Positions 1-8,092 of a DNA stretch of 64,000 nucleotides are shown in pieces (position 1 is the stretch's first letter; every line of letters starts with the position of its first letter). The notes under the pieces were generated by a model. The model saw nothing but the letters and a program-made list of their open reading frames with translations. It searched no databases and had not been told where the DNA came from. Source of the DNA: Pseudomonadota bacterium. GTDB lineage: Bacteria; Myxococcota_A; UBA796; SXON01. Made by a program: the position numbers and the translations under genes. The DNA lies in the NCBI GenBank assembly GCA_030684355.1, contig JAUXTN010000203.1, positions 1 to 64,000 on the forward strand. Reading direction: 5' to 3'.

Positions 1-2
1 CG

Positions 3-1889
3 CCGCCCCCGCGCGCCGCGTCGTCGCCGCCCGACCCCACCTCGCCCCCCGCCGCCTCCGCCGGCGTCGCAGCCGCGGACACCGACCTCTGGGTCGAGCT
101 CCGCACCCCCGCGGATCGGGACGCGGCGCGGGCCGCCGGCATGGGCTGGGCCGAGGGGCAGGACGGCGACTGGTTCCGGCTCACCGGCACACCCGCCATG
201 GCGGAGTCCGCGGGCCTCCGATGGCGCCCGATCGCGCGGTCGGCGCGCCCGGAGTGGGGCCCCAGCGTCGAGGAGGTCGCCGATCGCCTCGACGCGCTCG
301 TCGGGAGCGACGCAACCCTCGTCCAGCTCGGCCAGGCCCTCTCGGGCCAGCCCATCCTCGCGCTGCGCATCGGCCGCGGCGCGCGTGCGCTGCGCCTCCT
401 GGGCGGCCACCACGGCGACGAGGCGTCGAGCGTCGAGGTCGCCCTCGCGGTCGCGGAGGCCCTCGTGCCCGCGCTCGCGGACGGGAGCGCCGCGCTGCCC
501 GCCGACACCGAGCTCTGGGTCGTGCCGCTCGTGAACCCCGACGGGCGCCGGGCGGACACCCGCGCCAACCTCGCCGGCATCGATCTCAACCGGAACTACG
601 CCTGGGAGTGGACGGAGGACGAGGCCGGCGGCGGCACCGGCCCCTTCTCCGAGCCCGAGACCCGCGCGATCCGCGCCCTCGCCCGCGCCCGCAGCTTCGA
701 CGCGGGGCTGTCCCTGCACAGCGGCGCCCAGAACCTCGGGTGGGTCTGGAACTGGACCGCGGACGAGCGCCCGCTCGACGAGCCGCTCCTCGTCGCGCTC
801 GCCGAGCGGTACGCCGCGGACTGCACCGCGCCGGGCTTCTGGCTCACCAACGGCGCCGAGTGGTACGTGACCTACGGGGACTCGACCGACTGGGGCTACG
901 GCGCCTGGGGGGCCTACGACTACACGTTGGAGCTCACCCTCGACAAGTCGCCGTCGGTCGAGGACGTGCCGACGTACACGGCCTGGCACCTCGAGGCGAT
1001 CCTCGGGTGGCTCACGCGCCCGCCCGACCGCGTGGCCCGGGTCGTGGACGACACCACCGGCGAGCCGCTCCCGGCGCGCATCACCGGGGCCGAGGTCGCG
1101 CCGCTCTGGACCCCCGACGGCGCGGTCGCCCGCTGGGCCGAGGGCGACTCCCCCTGGAGCGCGGACGCCCCCGGCTACGCCCCCGCGCCGCTCGCCGCGG
1201 AGACCCGCCTCGTCCCCACCTCGCTCCTCACCGGGCTCCCCTCCCCCCGCCTCCTCTCCCGCGGCGGCGACCCGACCGCGCTCACGCTCCCGGGCGCCAG
1301 CGAGGGGCCCCTCACGCTCGTCCAGCCCGGCGAGGTCTCGGTCGAGCTCCCCCCCGCCGTCGACGGCGCCTGGATCGTCGACCCCGCGGCCCTCGCTCCG
1401 GGCGCCTGGACCCTCGTGACCGACGCCGGCGTGATCCCCCGCGGGCTCTTCGTCGGCGAGGTCGACGATCGCGTGCGCATCGCCGACGCCACGCTCGTCG
1501 ACGGCGTGCTCACCGTCACGGGCACCGGTTTCGCGACGGGCGCGGAGGCGTGGTCCCATGGCGGCCCCGCCCGGGCGCCGCACGCGCTCCTCCGCCTCTC
1601 CGAGACCGACGACACCCTGGTCTTCGCGCTGCCCACCACCGACGACGACGTGCTGGTGTGGACGAACGGCGCCTGGCTCTCGGTCGTGAACGTGCAGGCG
1701 CGCCCGACGGTCGACCCGTCACCGCCCCCGCAGGTGGAGTGGGAGCCCCCCGAGGAAGAGCCCCTCGACCCGACGCTCACCGCGGTCGGGGCGTGCTCCA
1801 CCGGCCCCCAGCCGGGTGGCGGGGGGTGGGCGTGGCTCCTGCTGTTGCCGCTGGCGCGCCGCTTCCGCGGGGCGCGTCCGACCTCCTGA
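3..1889 (+). CDS. M14-type zinc carboxypeptidase with MYXO-CTERM-like tail, 5' end cut by window
   Basis: Secreted metallocarboxypeptidase-like protein that would cleave C-terminal residues from peptides. From the ATG at 141 the frame runs 582 codons, but it is open without a stop back to base 3 and reads sensibly (Ala/Pro-rich, then a strand-like DLWVEL segment), so the true start and signal peptide lie outside the window. Visible M14 features: the zinc pair H-x-x-E in GGHHGDE, NPDG, DLNRNY, a third zinc His in SLHSG and the catalytic Glu in LELTLDK. After about residue 300 comes a beta-rich region. The end has an acidic/Pro linker, a Cys in GACSTG, a Gly stretch, a Leu-rich membrane segment and Arg residues, which is the layout of a MYXO-CTERM surface-sorting signal. 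The match of the tail is moderate; the peptidase assignment is firm. Confidence 0.85.
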   Translation, partial: PPPRAASSPPDPTSPPAASAGVAAADTDLWVELRTPADRDAARAAGMGWAEGQDGDWFRLTGTPAMAESAGLRWRPIARSARPEWGPSVEEVADRLDALVGSDATLVQLGQALSGQPILALRIGRGARALRLLGGHHGDEASSVEVALAVAEALVPALADGSAALPADTELWVVPLVNPDGRRADTRANLAGIDLNRNYAWEWTEDEAGGGTGPFSEPETRAIRALARARSFDAGLSLHSGAQNLGWVWNWTADERPLDEPLLVALAERYAADCTAPGFWLTNGAEWYVTYGDSTDWGYGAWGAYDYTLELTLDKSPSVEDVPTYTAWHLEAILGWLTRPPDRVARVVDDTTGEPLPARITGAEVAPLWTPDGAVARWAEGDSPWSADAPGYAPAPLAAETRLVPTSLLTGLPSPRLLSRGGDPTALTLPGASEGPLTLVQPGEVSVELPPAVDGAWIVDPAALAPGAWTLVTDAGVIPRGLFVGEVDDRVRIADATLVDGVLTVTGTGFATGAEAWSHGGPARAPHALLRLSETDDTLVFALPTTDDDVLVWTNGAWLSVVNVQARPTVDPSPPPQVEWEPPEEEPLDPTLTAVGACSTGPQPGGGGWAWLLLLPLARRFRGARPTS

Positions 1890-1938
1890 AGCACGCCGCG
1901 CGTGGGCGCGCCGGGGGGTCAGCGCGGCGAGCGAGCGC

Positions 1939-2457
1939 CTACAGCAGCCCGTGCCGCTTGCGGACTTCCTTGAGGGCGCGCTGGAGGGCGTCCGGACGAT
2001 CCACCGAGTGCTCGGGGATGTTCTTGATGCGCTCCTCGGCCTCGGCGCGGAGCTGCCGCTCGTCGACGTCGTACGCCTTCATCGTGTCGAGGATCTTCTT
2101 GTAGATCACGCTGTCGTCCGAGTAGACCTCGTCGACGAAGCGCGAGATCATGAAGTTCTCGACGAACTGGCGCGCGAGGAAGCGATCCACGTCGTCCCCG
2201 ACGGGGTGGCCCCAGCGATCGGCGACCTCGCTGCGGGACTTGCCGTACTGGTCGTACGGGATGGCCCGGCGCTCCATGTCCTCGCGCACGGCCTCGCGCA
2301 GGTCCTGATCCCGCTTGAGGTACATCTCCATGACGGCGACGAGGTCCTGCGCAGCTTCGGCCTTGTTCTCCGGCGCCAGCTCCAGGTCACCCTCGTTGGA
2401 GAGGCGCTCGAGGACGGCGTTGGCGATGGTGGGAATGCGCGCGCGGTAAAGCTTCAT
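1939..2457 (-). CDS. DUF507 family protein
   Basis: A 172-residue soluble protein beginning MKLYRARIPTIA, the characteristic start of DUF507, a family found mainly in deltaproteobacteria-like groups and of unknown function. The open frame extends 38 codons further upstream, but that part is low-complexity translation of a non-coding stretch; the start at 2457 gives the family N-terminus and has AAGG a few bases upstream. The protein is rich in charged helices (repeated Glu/Arg/Asp) and ends in RKRHGLL. It sits after the 985-residue orphan gene on the same strand, 167 bp away, so it probably has its own promoter. No catalytic motif is visible. Confidence 0.85.
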   Translation of the reverse strand: MKLYRARIPTIANAVLERLSNEGDLELAPENKAEAAQDLVAVMEMYLKRDQDLREAVREDMERRAIPYDQYGKSRSEVADRWGHPVGDDVDRFLARQFVENFMISRFVDEVYSDDSVIYKKILDTMKAYDVDERQLRAEAEERIKNIPEHSVDRPDALQRALKEVRKRHGLL

Positions 2458-2501
2458 GGGACACCTTCGTAGGTGGGAACCCCCGGGGAGGAGGCACCCT
2501 T

Positions 2502-2526
2502 CGCGCCCTTCTGAAGAAGGGTCGCG
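2502..2526 (-). terminator. Stem-loop between DUF507 and the upstream orphan gene
   Basis: CCCTTC and GAAGGG pair around a four-base loop, and the stem extends through CGCG/CGCG with one bulged base. It lies downstream of the minus-strand gene ending at 2625 and could end its transcript, but no U-rich tract follows, so the role is uncertain. Confidence 0.35.
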
Positions 2527-2624
2527 AGGCGGGCCCGATCCAACACGGGGAGCCCCGTCGGACGGCGTCAAGCGGGGAGCGCCCGTATATCAGACCGTGG
2601 ATCCCGGGTCCAGCCGAAGCGTCG

Positions 2625-5582
2625 TCAGGAGAGCTCCTTCCAAGCCCGTTGCATCGCGCCGAGATCGAGCGGCATGACCGTGACGCCACGAGGGAGATCG
2701 CCGATCATGTCCGCGCGGGGCACGAACCCCTCCTGGATCTTGTCGCGAATGAACGCGACGTACACCTCGTCGGCATCGCCGCGGTACGGGTACACGTGGC
2801 GGTCGACGATCCGCGTGCCGTACGGGCGCCCGAAGACCGCCTCCTTCTTGGCGAAGAAGCACGCATAGCCCTTGAGCAGGAAGTCGAAGTCCAGCGCCAC
2901 GCTCGCGGGCAGGCGGCCGCCGGACTTGCTCGCCGCGTCCGAGTGCGGCTCCTCGTGCGGGAACGGGGCATTCGCCGGGGGCTCCACGGGCGCGGACGCA
3001 GCGGGCGACGGGGCCGGGAACCCCGCGGACGGCTCGGCGGGGGCGGGCCGGGCTCCCCGGGTGCTCGCGAAGGGCGCCAGGTCCGCGAACGGATCGCCGC
3101 GGGTCCCGAAGGGCTCCTGGGGCGTCGCGGCGGGCGGGGGCGTCTCGGAGGTGGGCTCCGCGAAGGGGTCCGCCATGAACGGCGCGTCCGGCGTGGTCGG
3201 CGCGGCGAAGGGATCCGACCCGAGCGCGAAGGGATCCGAGCCGGCCGCCGCGAGGGCGTTCGAACCGGCTGCCGCGAGGGCGTTCGACCGGGTCGCGGCG
3301 AAGGGGTCCTCGGGCGTGGCGGGGTCCCGGAGCTCCTCCGGCACCGCGAACTCGTCGGCCAGGGTGAAGCCGGAGAAGGGGTCGCCGACGTAGGAGTCCT
3401 CCGACACGGTGGTCACCGGGCTGTCCACGGAGACGTCGTCCAGTCGGGGCGCGGCCGCGCGCGCCTCGGGGGCCTGGGCCGCGGGGGCCTTGGCGTCCTC
3501 CGGCGGGGGGGCCCACTCCTGGGTCTCCTCCTCGTCGTCCTCGACCTCCATCTCGAACGAGGGCCCTGCGGCCGCCGGCGAGCGCCGCTCGATCGGACGC
3601 GCGGGCGTGGCTCCCGGGAGGTAGTAGCCCGAGAACGCCGCCGCATCCTCGACGGACGCCGCGGCGTCCCCCTCCTCGTCGAACTCGAAGCGCGGCTGCG
3701 CGGTCGGCACGAAGGGGGCTTCGAAGGTGTGCTCCTCCAGGTCGAGCGTGACCGGCACCTCCTCCGAGTACTCCTCCGCCTCCGCCATCTCCCAGCCGCC
3801 CGACTCCTCCACGGCGCCGGACTCGGCGGGCGCGGGGACGGGGTCCTGGAGCACCGAGACGGGGGCCAAGGGCGGCGTGGGGGGACTCGACGCGGGCGGG
3901 GGTTCCGTGCGCTCGCCGTCGCGGTCGAGGAGCTCGCGCCACTGGTCCGCGGGCAGGTACATGGCCTCGAACCCGCCGGCCACGCCGGGGATGCGCACCA
4001 TCGCGAGCACGGCGCCGTCGAACTCGAAGACGCGGAACAGGTCGAGGCCGCGGAGCACGCGCGGATCGCCGCCCGGAGGGCCATCCGCGGTGGTCGCGAG
4101 CCCGCGGCGCACGCGGGTCTCCTGGACGGCCTCCGCCGCCGCGGTGTCGATGGCGAGGCCGTCGCCGGACAACCAGCCGCCCACCTGTCGGAGCCGGACG
4201 GTCGCCTCGTCGCTCGTGCTGCGCGCCGGGAGCGGCGTGCCCGCCAACCAGCGGATCGCCGACTCGACGGCGGGCCCGGACAACCGGGTGGTCACCCCGT
4301 CCGTGCCGCCGGTGATCGTGCCGAAGGAGAGCGTCACGCCGGCCCCTTCGAAGCTCCGGCGCGCGGCGAGCGCGAAGCGCAAGGCGTCCACGGCGTCCGT
4401 GAACGCGACGACCCCGGCGAAGCCGAGATCCTGGGCCACCCCGCCGTCGAGCGGACGCACGAGCTCGTCCCACCGGGCCTGGGCGGCGTCGGCGCGCCCG
4501 GCGTCCGTCCGCAGGCGTCCCAGCCCGACGGCGACCACCGCCCCGCGCGCGGTCGTGCCACGGGGCACCAGCAGCCCGCGCTGGGCCGACGGCCCGACTG
4601 CGGCCAGGAGCTGGCTCAACACGTCCCACTCCTGGAGCGCGGCGAGCACCTCCAGCAGCACGCTCGCGACCGCGACGCCGCCTTCGGGCGTGAGCAGGCG
4701 CGCGGCGCGGTCGGCATCGACCTTGGCCGCCACGAGCGCGCCGGCATCCACGTAGCGGCCGAGCGCCGGCAGCATCGCGACGAGCCCGTCGGGATCGAGC
4801 AGGAGGCTGGCCGCGGCGGCGTCCGGGCCCGCGTCGAGCCGCGCCGGCCCCAGCGCCCGGAGGATCAACGTGGCGTCGTCCACGGTCCCCTTCCGCGCCG
4901 CGCGCCGCTCGACGAGGCCGCGCACGGCGAGCCGCACGGCGGTCTCCACCGCCTCGATCGTGCCGGCGGGCAGCGGCACGTCGAGCACCGACGCCACCAA
5001 CGTCCAGGAGGGATCCCGGTCCAGCGAGCCGCGGGCGAACAGCGGCAGCAGGCGGCAACGCGCCACTGCCCACGCCAGGGCCGGCACGCGGACCGACTCC
5101 GACGCCCTCGCGCATGCCGACGCGAGCCGTGCCTGCACCCCGACCGCCACGCGCCGCAGGGCCTCGCCCCGCCCCTCCACGGGCCCCTGGTGGATCGCCG
5201 CGAGCGCCGGCTCGCCCTGCGCCGCGAGCGCCCCGCGCACCACCTCGAGCAGCGGCACCACCGCGGCGCCCGGCGAGTGCCGGGCTCCCTCGACGATGAG
5301 GCGCGCGAGCAGCACGACGAGCGGATCCTCGGCCAGGTGGCGCTCCCCGTCCGCCGGCGCGACGCGGGACTCCGACGCGAGCGCCGCACCCAGGCCCGCG
5401 AGCGGCGCCTTCAGCGCCTCGGCCGAGCCGGACCACACGTGCGGGCCTCGCGCATCGAACACCACCGGCGGCAGCCCGTCCGCCAGCTCCGGGACGGCGC
5501 GGAGCGCGGCTCGCTCCACGGGCTCGCCACGCGGCAGGAAGCGGCTGGCCTGCAAGAGGCCGGCGAGTTCGTCGAGGGTCAT
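2625..5582 (-). CDS. Large orphan protein with degenerate nucleotide-cyclase-like region and DPFA repeats
   Basis: 985 residues, not assignable to a named family by eye. Roughly residues 1-330 are Ala/Leu/Arg-rich helices resembling a solvent-exposed helical scaffold. Around residues 350-500 a stretch resembles the class III adenylate/guanylate cyclase fold (VVAFTDAVDALRFALAARR, then a GTITGG turn and a later TTRLSG segment), but the paired catalytic Asp/metal signature is not clear, so it may be a non-catalytic sensor. Residues about 560-890 are acidic, Pro/Glu-rich and disordered-looking, with repeated (S)DPFA and SNALAAAG units. The last 90 residues form a compact, well-conserved-looking domain (ALDFDFLLKGYACFF to the end). 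Start at 5582 has GGAG about eight bases upstream. It is read in the same direction as the lipoprotein and CRP genes and begins 18 bp after the lipoprotein stop, so it may be the third gene of that operon. Confidence 0.75.
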   Translation of the reverse strand: MTLDELAGLLQASRFLPRGEPVERAALRAVPELADGLPPVVFDARGPHVWSGSAEALKAPLAGLGAALASESRVAPADGERHLAEDPLVVLLARLIVEGARHSPGAAVVPLLEVVRGALAAQGEPALAAIHQGPVEGRGEALRRVAVGVQARLASACARASESVRVPALAWAVARCRLLPLFARGSLDRDPSWTLVASVLDVPLPAGTIEAVETAVRLAVRGLVERRAARKGTVDDATLILRALGPARLDAGPDAAAASLLLDPDGLVAMLPALGRYVDAGALVAAKVDADRAARLLTPEGGVAVASVLLEVLAALQEWDVLSQLLAAVGPSAQRGLLVPRGTTARGAVVAVGLGRLRTDAGRADAAQARWDELVRPLDGGVAQDLGFAGVVAFTDAVDALRFALAARRSFEGAGVTLSFGTITGGTDGVTTRLSGPAVESAIRWLAGTPLPARSTSDEATVRLRQVGGWLSGDGLAIDTAAAEAVQETRVRRGLATTADGPPGGDPRVLRGLDLFRVFEFDGAVLAMVRIPGVAGGFEAMYLPADQWRELLDRDGERTEPPPASSPPTPPLAPVSVLQDPVPAPAESGAVEESGGWEMAEAEEYSEEVPVTLDLEEHTFEAPFVPTAQPRFEFDEEGDAAASVEDAAAFSGYYLPGATPARPIERRSPAAAGPSFEMEVEDDEEETQEWAPPPEDAKAPAAQAPEARAAAPRLDDVSVDSPVTTVSEDSYVGDPFSGFTLADEFAVPEELRDPATPEDPFAATRSNALAAAGSNALAAAGSDPFALGSDPFAAPTTPDAPFMADPFAEPTSETPPPAATPQEPFGTRGDPFADLAPFASTRGARPAPAEPSAGFPAPSPAASAPVEPPANAPFPHEEPHSDAASKSGGRLPASVALDFDFLLKGYACFFAKKEAVFGRPYGTRIVDRHVYPYRGDADEVYVAFIRDKIQEGFVPRADMIGDLPRGVTVMPLDLGAMQRAWKELS
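3247..3287. repeat. 24-bp tandem repeat inside the orphan gene
   Basis: Two 17-bp identical blocks (3247-3263 and 3271-3287, period 24) encode the repeated SNALAAAG units; adjacent GGATCC-containing units (3207-3240) encode the SDPFA repeats. Such in-frame repeats can change number by slippage. Confidence 0.8.
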
Positions 5583-5600
5583 GAGCGAGGGCTCCTCGCC

Positions 5601-6578
5601 CTACATGCTACCAGCCCCCGCGACCTCGGCACGCAGGCGCGCGCGCTCGGCCGGCGGGAGGTCGTCCGGCAACAGCAGGAACGGGAGGGCGGACGCGAGG
5701 TCGACCGGGCGGTCCTCGACGACGCGACCGTCGCGAAGGTGGAGCGGCCGGGCGTCCGCGGTGGCGTCGTCCGCACCCGACGGCATGTCGAGCAGCGGAG
5801 CGGGCGCGGCGCCCGTGTGCCGGAGCGACCCCGCGATGTGCTGATCCTGCGTGATCTGGCGCCCACCCGACCAGGTCGTCGTGACGGCGCGGGACCAGTC
5901 GAAGGCGTGGGCCTGGATCCGGGTGTCGCCCTCGCCGAGCTCCACGCGCCCCTCGGCGGTCCCGGAGACCGCCACGGGGCCGCCCTCGCCGCGCACGGTC
6001 CCGGCGTAGCTCCAGGCATCCCCGGCGACGGTCCAGGTCGTCTCCAGGCGCGTGCGCAGCCGCGGGCCGGACTCCACCCACGTCGGGAACGACGTGATGA
6101 AGGGCCCGCCGGCCTCGGCGCGCGTGCTGGGGAGGTGCGGGGAGAGCGCGGGCCACAGGACGTCGAGGACCTCGAGGTGCCCGGCGTCCCCCACCCAGCG
6201 CGAGGCGCCGGCCACGGCGAGGAGCTGGCCGTCGGGGAACGCGCGCAGCTCGACGTAAGCGCCATCAAAGGGAGCGGGCACCGGCTGGGTGGCCCCCCCG
6301 TTGCGCGCGACCGTGGCGGTCATCCCCTCGAGCCGGACGAGGTGGCCCATCGACCCGTCGCGGAAGGTGCGCGCGTACGACACGCCGACGGTCCCCTCGA
6401 CGTGCCAGCGGAACGGCGGGAGGTCCAGGCCGATGGTCGCGACGTCCATGTCCATCGTGAGGGCGTAGAGGTCGGCGTCGACCTCGTCGCGGCGCGTCAG
6501 GGAGGTCTTCGGGAGGCAGCTCGCCATCAGCCACCCCGCGACGCCGACGCACAGGGCCCCGCGGCCCGCCGCGCTCAC
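5601..6578 (-). CDS. Hypothetical lipoprotein coupled to the CRP/FNR gene
   Basis: 325 residues. A GTG start at 6578 overlaps the TGA of the preceding regulator gene by 4 bp (GTGA), which fixes the start and implies translational coupling. The N-terminus is a short hydrophobic segment ending in LMASC, a lipobox, so the mature protein should be lipid-anchored in the cell envelope. The rest is beta-rich (repeated TxTxxx strands such as TTWTVAGDAWSYAGTV, then SWSGG-type turns) with no catalytic motif I recognise. The C-terminus (LPDDLPPAERARLRAEVAG) is helical. The tie to a CRP/FNR regulator suggests an envelope protein produced together with its regulator; function unknown. Confidence 0.75.
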   Translation of the reverse strand: MSAAGRGALCVGVAGWLMASCLPKTSLTRRDEVDADLYALTMDMDVATIGLDLPPFRWHVEGTVGVSYARTFRDGSMGHLVRLEGMTATVARNGGATQPVPAPFDGAYVELRAFPDGQLLAVAGASRWVGDAGHLEVLDVLWPALSPHLPSTRAEAGGPFITSFPTWVESGPRLRTRLETTWTVAGDAWSYAGTVRGEGGPVAVSGTAEGRVELGEGDTRIQAHAFDWSRAVTTTWSGGRQITQDQHIAGSLRHTGAAPAPLLDMPSGADDATADARPLHLRDGRVVEDRPVDLASALPFLLLPDDLPPAERARLRAEVAGAGSM

Positions 6579-7264
6579 GCGTCCCGAAGGGCCTTCAGCC
6601 CGGGCTCGTCGATCAGGATCACGCGCTTGCCCTCGGTCTGGATGAGGTTGTCCTTCCGGAGATCGAGGATGGCGAAGCTCACGGTTTCCCGCGTCGCTCC
6701 GATCAGGCTCGCGATCTCCTTGTGGGTCAGCTTCAAGTTGATGATCACGCCGCGGCTGTCCCGCACTCCGAAGGTCTGCGAAAGCTCGATGAAGAGGCTG
6801 GCGAGGCGCGCATGGGCACTGCGGAAGAGCAGGTTCTCGACGCGGTTCTCCAGGCGCTGGCGGCGCTCGCCGACGAGGCGCATCATCCGCATCGCCAACA
6901 TGGGCGTGCGCATCAGGAGGCGATTGAAGTCGTCCTTGCCGATGCCGAGGAGCAGGCAGTCCTCGTAGGCCTCGGCCACGGTGTCGTGCGGCTGCTCGCT
7001 GATGACCGCGAGCTCGCCGAAGAGGTTGTCCCGCGTGAAGAAGTGCAGCGTGAGCTCGCGCCCTTCGTCCGAGACCTTGGAGAGCTTCACGATGCCGGTG
7101 CGCACGAGGTAGATCGTGTTGGCGGTGTCCCCCGGTTCCCAGATGAGCTGACGCCGGCGAACCTCGATGTTCTCCGACATCTGCTCGAGCGCCTCCAACT
7201 CGCGCTCCGGCAACTCCGCGAGGAGAGGGTTCTGACGGATGAACCACGCTTTGGTCTTGAGCAT
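6575..7264 (-). CDS. CRP/FNR family transcription regulator
   Basis: 229 residues from the ATG at 7264 (MLKTKAWFIRQNPLLAEL), the usual CRP/FNR length; an upstream in-frame ATG at 7342 would add 26 residues of non-conserved sequence and is less likely. Residues about 15-130 are a cyclic-nucleotide-binding-type beta-roll (PGDTANTIYLVRTGIVKL, GRELTLHFFTRDNLFGEL). Residues about 150-229 hold a winged helix-turn-helix with LTHKEIASLIGATRETVSFAI, the CRP recognition-helix pattern. No N-terminal Cys cluster is present, so it is not an FNR-type oxygen sensor; the FGELAV segment lacks the Arg-Thr-Ala phosphate-binding pattern of cAMP-CRP, so the ligand is unknown. Co-transcribed with the downstream lipoprotein. 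Confidence 0.92.
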   Translation of the reverse strand: MLKTKAWFIRQNPLLAELPERELEALEQMSENIEVRRRQLIWEPGDTANTIYLVRTGIVKLSKVSDEGRELTLHFFTRDNLFGELAVISEQPHDTVAEAYEDCLLLGIGKDDFNRLLMRTPMLAMRMMRLVGERRQRLENRVENLLFRSAHARLASLFIELSQTFGVRDSRGVIINLKLTHKEIASLIGATRETVSFAILDLRKDNLIQTEGKRVILIDEPGLKALRDA

Positions 7265-7356
7265 CTGCGGTGGCCTCGGCCGCGGGAATTCTACGAATGC
7301 ATCCACGTAGCACGGCAGGCCTCTTGTCGAGACGCAGCCCACCGGACGAGCCCCCG

Positions 7357-7887
7357 GTGCGCGCCGTCGTTCTGTGCGCGGGAGCGTCCTCGCGCATGGG
7401 ACGGCCGAAGGGCCTCCTGCTCCTCGACGGCGTCCCGCTGCTCCGCGCCCACGTCGACGCGTTCCGACGCGCCGGGCTGCCGGTCACGGTGGTGCTCGGG
7501 AGCGCGGCGTCGGCACACGTCGCGACGCTCCCCGCGGGGGTACACGTCGTCTACAACCCGCGTTGGCACGAGACCGACATGGCCGCGTCCGCCGCGCTGG
7601 CCCTGCGCGACGCCGGCGAGGTGCTCCTGACCCCCGTGGACGTGCCGCCGGCCCGGCCCGAGACGATCGCGCGCCTGCTCGAGGGGGTCGGCGCCGCGGT
7701 CCCGACGTGGGGCGGCCGGCCCGGCCACCCGATCCGCCTCCCGGCACCCCATCCGGCCGTGCGCCTGGAGACCCGCGTCGCCACCGCGCGGCACGTCCCG
7801 GTCGACGATCCCGACTGCGTGCGGAACCTGAACCGGCCCGAGGACTGGGCGACCTGGCTGGCAGAGCGAGCGGCGCGGCGGGCCTGA
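7357..7887 (+). CDS. MobA/MocA-like nucleotidyltransferase
   Basis: About 176 residues from a GTG at 7357 (VRAVVLCAGASSRMGRPKG); the frame is open upstream to 7270, so a start at the ATG 7297 cannot be excluded. The N-terminus has the NTP-binding signature LCAGxSSRMGxxK of the MobA-like GT-A fold (molybdenum cofactor cytidylyl/guanylyltransferases and sugar-phosphate nucleotidyltransferases). The acidic VDVPP segment near residue 90 corresponds to the metal-binding DxPP region, and a C-terminal NLNRPEDW matches the conserved NINTPEDL of MocA-like proteins. It is divergent from the CRP gene and convergent with the EgtD-like gene. No other molybdopterin genes are nearby, so the substrate is uncertain. 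Confidence 0.85.
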   Translation: MRAVVLCAGASSRMGRPKGLLLLDGVPLLRAHVDAFRRAGLPVTVVLGSAASAHVATLPAGVHVVYNPRWHETDMAASAALALRDAGEVLLTPVDVPPARPETIARLLEGVGAAVPTWGGRPGHPIRLPAPHPAVRLETRVATARHVPVDDPDCVRNLNRPEDWATWLAERAARRA

Positions 7888-7948
7888 GCGGGCGGCGCGG
7901 CCGTGAACCGAGCGGGCGGCGCGGCAGAACTGAGCCGGGCGCCCGCCC

Positions 7949-7992
7949 AAAAAGAGAAACACCCACGATGCCGCTGACATGCGCATCGTGGG
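7949..7992 (-). terminator. Intrinsic terminator of the EgtD-like gene
   Basis: A perfect 10-bp inverted repeat, CCCACGATGC (7962-7971) and GCATCGTGGG (7983-7992), encloses an 11-base loop. On the minus strand it is followed at once by a T-rich run (complement of 7949-7960), the arrangement of a Rho-independent terminator, about 100 bp after the stop of the minus-strand gene. A further inverted pair (CTGACAT 7974-7980 and ATGTCAG 7998-8004) could form an alternative fold. The rest of the 7888-8092 gap holds nothing else I can identify. Confidence 0.7.
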
Positions 7993-8092
7993 AGTCGATG
8001 TCAGGATAGCTGACGCTCGCGGACGTGGCAAGCGGTTTCTGCCCCGGCCCGGATCCCGCTTGGCGCCGCCGCGATTCCTGGCGTTCAGGCGG

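Noticed and set aside
2649-6968. 1439-residue plus-strand reading frame opposite the orphan gene and CRP
   Set aside because: Arg/Gly/Ala/Pro-rich shadow of the minus-strand genes, typical of very GC-rich DNA; no ribosome site or family motif.
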